IMG/VR virus record: IMGVR_UViG_3300025543_000032
Location: 1 to 55,099 of that record
Length of the DNA stretch: 55,099 nt
Strand: one strand, 5' to 3'
Origin: a virus
Made by a program: the position numbers and the translations under genes. Within the stretch, counting starts at the first letter, position 1. Each line of letters opens with the position of its first letter. This document shows positions 22,695 through 27,343 of the stretch, piece after piece. The notes below the pieces were generated by a model that did not search any database, was not told the DNA's origin, and saw only the letters and a program-made list of their open reading frames with translations.

Positions 22695-22910
22695 TCAACC
22701 TCTACGTTTTCTACATTTTGCAATAGCACCACTGGCATAAGCAGAGGGAAATACCTTATACTGTCTTTTTATCTTATGATAACAAGCATCGTGATTAGGT
22801 TTTGAAGATTTACTACCTTTTTTAGCTTTAAGCACTCTCTTCTTTGCCACTGTTTTACCAGCAGTTACTTTTTTTCTCCCTCTTACTTTAGATTTTTTTC
22901 TTACAGCCAT
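22695..22910 (-). CDS. Basic protein (71 aa) with conserved YPSAYA-type end
   Basis: The N-terminal half is Lys/Arg-rich (MAVRKKSKVRGRKKVTAGKT). The C-terminal half, DACYHKIKRQYKVFPSAYAS followed by GAIAKCRKRRG, matches a motif recurring in small proteins of large phages and algal viruses (K...Y.V.PSAYA.G..AKCRK). Two cysteines flank it. It belongs to the same basic-protein cluster and starts MAVRK like the DUF5872-like neighbour, so the two may be related. Function unknown; DNA or RNA binding is plausible. Confidence 0.6.
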   Translation of the reverse strand: MAVRKKSKVRGRKKVTAGKTVAKKRVLKAKKGSKSSKPNHDACYHKIKRQYKVFPSAYASGAIAKCRKRRG

Positions 22911-22923
22911 TTATGTTTTTAAG

Positions 22924-23181
22924 TTATTTTACAGGAGTCATTGATATAGGAGGTACTTCAGCTGGTGCTTCAGCTTCTACTACCACATCATTTTTAACTC
23001 CTTCTTCCATAAGTCTTTCGATTATATCATTAGCTCTAGTCATCAATTGATATCTACCAGCTTCTTCTGTACCTAAAAAGGTTCTAATTGTATTAAGGAT
23101 TAATCCGAAATCTTGTCCTGATAGTTCAAATTTAGAGTCAGGTCCCCATGTGTAACGTTTGTTTGGATCGTACTGTGCCAT
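22924..23181 (-). CDS. Hypothetical protein (85 aa)
   Basis: A small acidic protein beginning MAQYDPNKRYTWGPDSKFEL with a helix (ILNTIRTFLGTEEAGRYQLM) and an Ala/Pro/Glu tail. It is the first gene after the promoter at 23215-23245 and leads the basic-protein operon. Proteins of this size with a similar start occur in many marine and freshwater phages, but no function is known to me. Confidence 0.6.
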   Translation of the reverse strand: MAQYDPNKRYTWGPDSKFELSGQDFGLILNTIRTFLGTEEAGRYQLMTRANDIIERLMEEGVKNDVVVEAEAPAEVPPISMTPVK

Positions 23182-23214
23182 AGTTTATTTAATTTTTGGT
23201 TTATAAAATTCTAT

Positions 23215-23245
23215 CAAAGATATAAAATCCTTGTTATGTATCCAA
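23215..23245 (-). promoter_or_regulatory. Full Bacteroidetes-type promoter for the basic-protein operon
   Basis: On the minus strand TTG (23245-23243) is followed after 20 bases by TATCTTTG (23222-23215), matching TTG-N20-TAnnTTTG. The first gene downstream starts at 23181. The -33 element lies in the last codons of the upstream gene, so these genes can be expressed independently of it. Confidence 0.75.
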
Positions 23246-23521
23246 ATTTATCTTAAAGACAATAGTACCTGTAGTCTTAATGCTTTTAGATATATCTAAA
23301 TGGATGTTAAACATTGTATGCAGTTTGATAATTTCTTCTAGTAGCATATTATTGTATTTAGGTACACTAGGTGCCAGTCTAAATATATAAGAGCTTTTCA
23401 TTTTTGTTATCTGTAAACTAGAATATTCATCAACAGAATCTATCACACCTTCTAAGTGTGCAAAATATGCTTTTTCATTTTCTAGTTGAACTTCAGGGAA
23501 AAACTTCCTGCTTATTTGCAT
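23234..23521 (-). CDS. Hypothetical protein (95 aa)
   Basis: The protein starts MQISRKFFPEVQLENEKAYF and alternates charged helices with hydrophobic strands. It ends in a beta-like TTGTIVFKINLDT. No family is recognised. Its 3' end overlaps the promoter of the next operon. Confidence 0.55.
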   Translation of the reverse strand: MQISRKFFPEVQLENEKAYFAHLEGVIDSVDEYSSLQITKMKSSYIFRLAPSVPKYNNMLLEEIIKLHTMFNIHLDISKSIKTTGTIVFKINLDT

Positions 23522-23546
23522 TAATGTTTAGTTTAATATATAAACC

Positions 23547-23564
23547 CAGGGACATAAGTCCCTG
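23547..23564 (-). terminator. Hairpin between two small minus-strand genes
   Basis: CAGGGAC (23547-23553) and GTCCCTG (23558-23564) form a perfect seven-base-pair stem with a four-base loop. On the minus strand it lies 26 bases past the stop of the poly-Thr protein gene and before the next start at 23521. No clear T-run follows, so it may be a weak terminator or an RNA-stability element. Confidence 0.5.
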
Positions 23565-23589
23565 AGATATATAATTTGTTAGTCACTAA

Positions 23590-23805
23590 TTAGATACTAG
23601 TTGTTGTTGTAGTTGTTGTTCCACTTATAGTGGTTGTTGTTGTAGTTGTTGGATTACAACATTCGTATGCTGTAATTTCTTTCCAGTTTCCTACCTTAGG
23701 TTTCTTCCTGCGTAATACAAGAGAACCTGCTACTACTCTGCCAGATCCATCGAATCTAACAAAAGCTTTTAATTCACGTCTATTTGAAGATGCTTTGCTT
23801 CCCAT
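23590..23805 (-). CDS. Small protein with two poly-threonine tracts (71 aa)
   Basis: The N-terminal 50 residues form a compact basic domain (MGSKASSNRRELKAFVRFDG, then VVAGSLVLRRKKPKVGNWKE). The C-terminus is TAYECCNPTTTTTTT followed by ISGTTTTTTTSI. The Cys-Cys then poly-Thr arrangement recurs in the 45-residue protein at 24811-24948, and a poly-Thr tract also occurs in the fibre protein at 30310. Such tracts are flexible and could be O-glycosylated, which would fit the several glycosyltransferase genes nearby. It is probably a virion decoration protein, but that is inferred. Confidence 0.6.
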   Translation of the reverse strand: MGSKASSNRRELKAFVRFDGSGRVVAGSLVLRRKKPKVGNWKEITAYECCNPTTTTTTTISGTTTTTTTSI

Positions 23806-23842
23806 TTGTTTAAGTTTAAAGGGTTAGTAATTAGGGGTTAGG

Positions 23843-24781
23843 TTAAAATTGAGAAACTAATTTCTTAAATTTCTCTGAGTTTTTGGTATTTATTAATTCT
23901 TCTATATAAATTTTTGTTATAGATTTATCATCTACATAATCATAGTTATGATTAAAAGGGTTACTATTTATAAAATTCCCTTTATAGAATTTATCTTTAC
24001 TGTCTGATGTTACTCCAGCCATGTGTAAGATTTTATTAGTTTGCCACATCTCTATAGGATCTGTAGCCCATCTGAAATCTAATTCTTTAACAATTTCAGT
24101 TTCAATATTTCTTTTCCAAAGTATCCACAATACGCACCACATCTCTGAGGTCCATGCTTGTATTGTAGGTTCGTAATCATTATATGTTATATGAGTTCTC
24201 ATAATGTCATATAATCTAGGTGACTGTATTTCAACTTCTTTGAAGTAGTCAATTAGAATGTTGTGAGGTATACCTTTATAATATAACTGGGCGCCTCCTG
24301 ATTCATCATTCTTTTCTACTATAGTGTCAAATGAAACACCAATGTAAGCACACATAGATTTTATTATCTCATCACCTTTAGTCTTTAGATATTGATAACC
24401 TAAATATCCTTTAGTATCACTACAGTAAACTACATTATCTTTTGTAAACAAGCTAAAGTCAACAGCTTCCCTAAATATAACATCTGAATCTATTAAAAAC
24501 AAGTCTTGATCTTTAGTATCTTGTTCTAAGTACTTGACAACTCCATGTATTTTTAATGTAGGGATGTAATGTTTCTGTAGTCTAGTATCTTTAAATATAA
24601 ATACATTTTCAGGATGTGCCTCTTTAAATTTATTTATAAATTCTGATGGCTTTTCACCATCTCTATATAAAAATACTGCACGGTGGTTTTCTAATAAGCC
24701 TAGCTTTTCTAGATTATAGAACTGTACTAAATTTTGCCAGTGAAAATATGGATCATCTGGTTGTGAACAAATACTGATCAT
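23843..24781 (-). CDS. Glycosyltransferase-like protein (312 aa)
   Basis: The protein has a GT-A-type nucleotide-sugar fold: an opening strand MISICSQPDDPYFHWQN, a strand with the DxD metal site (DLFLIDSDVIF), a Gly-Gly turn, and a late HMAGV segment. The AWTSEMWCVLWILWKR stretch resembles the acceptor region of eukaryotic-type hydroxyproline and serine glycosyltransferases and their phage relatives. It lies among the small poly-Thr proteins. A protein acceptor is therefore plausible, but the donor and acceptor are not evident. Confidence 0.65.
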   Translation of the reverse strand: MISICSQPDDPYFHWQNLVQFYNLEKLGLLENHRAVFLYRDGEKPSEFINKFKEAHPENVFIFKDTRLQKHYIPTLKIHGVVKYLEQDTKDQDLFLIDSDVIFREAVDFSLFTKDNVVYCSDTKGYLGYQYLKTKGDEIIKSMCAYIGVSFDTIVEKNDESGGAQLYYKGIPHNILIDYFKEVEIQSPRLYDIMRTHITYNDYEPTIQAWTSEMWCVLWILWKRNIETEIVKELDFRWATDPIEMWQTNKILHMAGVTSDSKDKFYKGNFINSNPFNHNYDYVDDKSITKIYIEELINTKNSEKFKKLVSQF

Positions 24782-24810
24782 AAATATGTAGTTATTGGTT
24801 TTTTAATTAA

Positions 24811-24948
24811 TTACGGTGTAGCAGTTGTTGTTGTTGTAGTTACACAACACTTACCTGAAACCTGAATAAGTCTCTCTAATTGCTTAGAAATGTTCCAAAG
24901 AAGTTTATTAGTTTCATTCCATCCAACTTGTTTACTTGGTATTGCCAT
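24811..24948 (-). CDS. Small protein with C-terminal Cys-Cys/poly-Thr tail (45 aa)
   Basis: The 45-codon frame encodes MAIPSKQVGWNETNKLLWNI, an amphipathic helix, then GKCCVTTTTTTATP at the very end. The tail is like that of the 71-residue protein at 23590-23805, so the two probably share a function or attachment mode. A TAAATTTG -7-like box lies just upstream at 24985-24978. It ends 29 bases before the glycosyltransferase start. Confidence 0.6.
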   Translation of the reverse strand: MAIPSKQVGWNETNKLLWNISKQLERLIQVSGKCCVTTTTTTATP

Positions 24949-24977
24949 TTTGTTTTGTATTAATTGTTACTATGTAA

Positions 24978-24985
24978 CAAATTTA
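24978..24985 (-). promoter_or_regulatory. Possible -7 element (TAAATTTG)
   Basis: TAAATTTG on the minus strand matches TAnnTTTG and lies 30 bases before the ATG of the 45-residue protein gene, in the 114-base gap 24949-25062 that holds no other feature I can see. The nearest TTG is 31 bases upstream, too far for the standard spacing, so support is limited. Confidence 0.35.
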
Positions 24986-25062
24986 TGAATATTCCTAGTA
25001 TTATTTAAGTTCTGTACAAAATTAAAATAACTAGTTTAGTTATCGTTATCTAACTTATTTAA

Positions 25063-25224
25063 TTAGAAGTCTAATGTTAGTGTTACTACAAGTAAATACA
25101 GCTTTATAGTTGTATAATTGTAATTTTCATTTGGGTTTATTATCTCCCAACCCAAAGCAAGTCTTTGATGGGGCCAGTGAAATGCTATTTCTAGTTCCCA
25201 GTCTTCTATATCGTAATCTCTCAT
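25063..25224 (-). CDS. Small hypothetical protein (53 aa)
   Basis: The ATG overlaps the stop of the spanin-like gene (ATGA at 25224), which supports translation. The product starts MRDYDIEDWELEIAFHWPHQ and ends in a beta-like TTIKLYLLVVTLTLDF. It is acidic at the start and hydrophobic at the end. It is the last gene of the lysis operon. No family is recognised. Confidence 0.5.
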   Translation of the reverse strand: MRDYDIEDWELEIAFHWPHQRLALGWEIINPNENYNYTTIKLYLLVVTLTLDF

Positions 25225-25694
25225 CAAAATATTTTGTATTGAACTAAAAAACTAAATCCACTAGGGTTATTAGGTTGTATATAATATCTAGCGCCTATTA
25301 CAATCTTACGTATAATTGCATCTGCTTGAGCATATAACATAGGTGCCTCTATACCTTGAGTAAAAGTTTGCACTCCAACAAATCCATTGAACCTAATAGG
25401 TTTCTTTTTATTTATTATAGATTCCTGTACATCTATATAATCTTGTTGTGTGCTTATGATGGAGTCTTTAGTACTTAGTCTAGCATATAATAACTCTTCC
25501 TTTTTAGTTAGTATCTCTATTCGTTGTTCAAGTTCAGCATACAATATTTTTAAATTATCGTATTTAATTAAGTCTTTAACAACTTCTCTAGCTTGATCTT
25601 CAGATAGTATAACTACAGGTTTACTAGTATCTATCTGTGAAAAACTGCTGAAGCTTACTAATAGGCATACTATCAACCACTTTAACTTGTACAT
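25224..25694 (-). CDS. Exported protein, possible outer-membrane spanin component
   Basis: The 156-residue protein has a clear signal peptide (MYKLKWLIVCLLVSFSSFSQ), then a long charged coiled coil (about residues 30-95). The C-terminal part consists of short strands (FNGFVGVQTF, KIVIGARYYI, FSFLVQYKIF) ending in Phe, as in outer-membrane beta proteins. Its start lies inside the 3' end of the gene for the inner-membrane coiled-coil protein upstream, in another frame. The nesting resembles Rz/Rz1 spanin gene pairs. A spanin role is inferred from topology and the lysis neighbourhood. No lipobox is obvious. Confidence 0.5.
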   Translation of the reverse strand: MYKLKWLIVCLLVSFSSFSQIDTSKPVVILSEDQAREVVKDLIKYDNLKILYAELEQRIEILTKKEELLYARLSTKDSIISTQQDYIDVQESIINKKKPIRFNGFVGVQTFTQGIEAPMLYAQADAIIRKIVIGARYYIQPNNPSGFSFLVQYKIF

Positions 25695-25929
25695 ACTCTT
25701 TTTCTTTAATCACTCTTATCTTTTCAATCACTTCTTTATCAAGAGTGGAAAGACTATCAATACTATATTTAAGTTTTAGATCATTAGCTTTGTAGTAATC
25801 TAACTTTTCTTGAAGCTCACCTAATTGTATTTCGTATTGAGCAATTGATTCATCACTTTTTATCTGCATAAAGATAAGAAGAAATATAATAGCTAATGAT
25901 AACCATTGATTTTTAAAAAAGTTAATCAT
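25624..25929 (-). CDS. Inner-membrane coiled-coil protein, Rz-like i-spanin
   Basis: The 101-residue protein has one N-terminal membrane helix (WLSLAIIFLLIFMQIK) followed by a charged coiled coil to the end (for example ELQEKLDYYKANDLKLKYSI). This is the shape of Rz-type inner-membrane spanins, which link to an outer-membrane partner and disrupt the envelope after the amidase acts. It starts in the last codons of the amidase gene. Its 3' end overlaps the start of the exported protein gene. Confidence 0.55.
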   Translation of the reverse strand: MINFFKNQWLSLAIIFLLIFMQIKSDESIAQYEIQLGELQEKLDYYKANDLKLKYSIDSLSTLDKEVIEKIRVIKEKEYVQVKVVDSMPISKLQQFFTDRY

Positions 25930-26371
25930 CTTTATGAAAGTCTATTATATCTTTGTATTCTTTATACACTGAGAAACTTGGACAAGCTTTACGAGCAAAC
26001 TCATTATGACCATGTAATGTTGCACCATCATAACAACCCATAAGCTCCATTAGAAGTCTCCATAAAGCTTCTTTCTGCTCAGGTGTTCTTGTGTCTTCAG
26101 GAGGCCACTTTCCTCTTTTATTCTTTATATCAGAAAGTCCTCCAATATAACAAACACCTATACTATTTTTATTGTGTCCTCTAACATGTGCCCCTGGAAT
26201 CTCAACAGGTCTACCATTGTGTATAGTTCCATCTAGATATACTATATAATGATATCCTATATCTCTCCAACCTCTTCCTTCAACATGCCATCTTCTAATA
26301 TCATCAACATCAAAATGCTTACCAGCAGGGGTAGCACTACAATGTAATATGATTTTATCTATTCTTCTCAT
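25922..26371 (-). CDS. N-acetylmuramoyl-L-alanine amidase (endolysin)
   Basis: The 149-residue protein is an Amidase_2 / T7 lysozyme-type zinc amidase. It begins MRRIDKIILHCSATPAGKHF with the first zinc His. The segment GRGWRDIGYHYIVYLDG follows, then IPGAHVRGHNKNSIGVCYIG. The ligand pair is completed by TLHGHNEFARKACPSF with the second His and the Cys. All the zinc ligands are present. It cleaves the amide bond between muramic acid and the stem peptide of peptidoglycan. No signal peptide is present, so it depends on a holin, and the two small membrane proteins upstream are candidates. Overlaps with neighbours show a single lysis operon. Confidence 0.92.
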   Translation of the reverse strand: MRRIDKIILHCSATPAGKHFDVDDIRRWHVEGRGWRDIGYHYIVYLDGTIHNGRPVEIPGAHVRGHNKNSIGVCYIGGLSDIKNKRGKWPPEDTRTPEQKEALWRLLMELMGCYDGATLHGHNEFARKACPSFSVYKEYKDIIDFHKDD

Positions 26372-26607
26372 GGTCCTTCTTCAGTAGAATAAGGGTTATA
26401 TATAGGAGAGTCTGACTTCTTTGCTTTAAATAATTTTTCTACTAGATCTGAAGCACCCTGTATTGATATATATACAGTTGCTATTATTACCCAATCAGAA
26501 GAAGTTATAACATCAGAAAATAGACCGAATGAAGCTACTATAAATACAGTGAGCTTTCTACTAATCCACCTTTTTAAAAAGTAATCTATTTTCTCTTTTC
26601 TACTCAT
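26368..26607 (-). CDS. Small membrane protein, candidate holin (79 aa)
   Basis: The 79-residue protein has a basic N-terminus (MSRKEKIDYFLKRWISRK), then one or two hydrophobic stretches (LTVFIVASFGLF and DWVIIATVYISIQGA), then a charged tail. The size, topology and place directly before the amidase fit a holin. It overlaps the amidase gene (ATGA) and the gene upstream. Confidence 0.55.
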   Translation of the reverse strand: MSRKEKIDYFLKRWISRKLTVFIVASFGLFSDVITSSDWVIIATVYISIQGASDLVEKLFKAKKSDSPIYNPYSTEEGP

Positions 26608-26798
26608 GCATTTTTATTGAGCCAAGCTTTTACAATGTCCCAATTCTTATGTGCAAATACACCAAATGAAACACCTGCCCATATTTTGTATCCAAATGTC
26701 CATAAAACTAAACCTAGTAGTAATCCAAGTGCACCTTCTATTCCGTTTGAAACAATCCAACTTTTTATTAGTGCAATGATGTTTTTTAATTTTTCCAT
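26604..26798 (-). CDS. Small membrane protein, lysis cassette (64 aa)
   Basis: The 64-residue product has an amphipathic start (MEKLKNIIALIKSWIVSNG) and a Gly-rich hydrophobic region (ALGLLLGLVLWTFGYKIWAG) that can span the membrane. It may be a holin or antiholin partner of the following gene. It ends in ATGA overlap with that gene and starts one base after the coiled-coil gene's stop. Confidence 0.5.
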   Translation of the reverse strand: MEKLKNIIALIKSWIVSNGIEGALGLLLGLVLWTFGYKIWAGVSFGVFAHKNWDIVKAWLNKNA

Positions 26799-26799
26799 G

Positions 26800-27123
26800 T
26801 TATTTTATTTTAGGGTATATATTTACAAGATATTGAATAATTAAAGCTCCTGCTGTAATCAATCCAATAGTCCAAGAAAACTTCTTTTTAAATTCTTCTT
26901 GTTTCTTAACTTGTGCTTCTAATAATTCTATTTTTTTTTTAAGTTCATCAATGTCATTAACAAACCCTCCTGTTTTTGTAAGAGAGTTTCCTAATATGGC
27001 ATCCACTACTTGTGTTAATTTCGTATCAATAGAGGTCATTTTCTCCTCCATTTCGTTTAAACGATGGTCCATATTCTTTAAATCTTGTTTTACTTGTTGT
27101 TGATAGGGTGTATGTTCAGCCAT
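26800..27123 (-). CDS. Coiled-coil protein with C-terminal membrane anchor (XhlA-like)
   Basis: The 107-residue protein is a long coiled coil (MAEHTPYQQQVKQDLKNMDH onwards) followed by a C-terminal hydrophobic helix (FSWTIGLITAGALIIQYLV). This shape is shared with XhlA/hemolysin-like phage lysis proteins that cooperate with holins. It is the first gene of the lysis operon behind the promoter at 27234-27263. Family assignment is by topology only. Confidence 0.5.
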   Translation of the reverse strand: MAEHTPYQQQVKQDLKNMDHRLNEMEEKMTSIDTKLTQVVDAILGNSLTKTGGFVNDIDELKKKIELLEAQVKKQEEFKKKFSWTIGLITAGALIIQYLVNIYPKIK

Positions 27124-27212
27124 GTTTATATAATAAAAATGAATAGCATAATATACTTGACTTAAGAGTGTAGATTTTTAAGTATATATACAAGTGGTGA
27201 GTAGTTGTGTAA

Positions 27213-27222
27213 TGTGTACACA
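27213..27222. promoter_or_regulatory. 10-bp palindrome at the start of the lysis transcript
   Basis: TGTGTACACA is a perfect palindrome. It lies about 12 bases past the -7 element of the minus-strand lysis promoter, near the expected transcription start, where a repressor could block initiation. Operator function is inferred from position only. Confidence 0.35.
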
Positions 27223-27233
27223 GTTGTAATAGA

Positions 27234-27263
27234 CAAATATAATTAAACTTTTCTTAATACCAA
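27234..27263 (-). promoter_or_regulatory. Full Bacteroidetes-type promoter for the lysis operon
   Basis: On the minus strand TTG (27263-27261) and TATATTTG (27241-27234) are separated by 19 bases, matching the Bacteroidetes consensus. The first gene downstream begins at 27123, leaving a leader of about 100 bases. The 220-base gap 27124-27343 holds this promoter, the palindrome at 27213 and the divergent promoter at 27318, and I see no gene in it. Confidence 0.8.
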
Positions 27264-27317
27264 ATATTTACATTAAATTATTTCTATAATATAGCATAAA
27301 CTTTTCAATTAATTTAC

Positions 27318-27334
27318 TAAATTTGTATACAAAT
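27318..27334 (+). promoter_or_regulatory. -7 element overlapped by a 14-bp palindrome, upstream of the large glycosyltransferase
   Basis: TAAATTTG (27318-27325) matches TAnnTTTG and lies 18 bases before the ATG at 27344. ATTTGTATACAAAT (27321-27334) is a perfect palindrome covering the second half of the -7 box and the probable start site. No TTG stands at the right distance upstream. A protein bound to the palindrome would repress, so regulated expression is likely if this is a promoter. Confidence 0.45.
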
Positions 27335-27343
27335 ACATAATTT

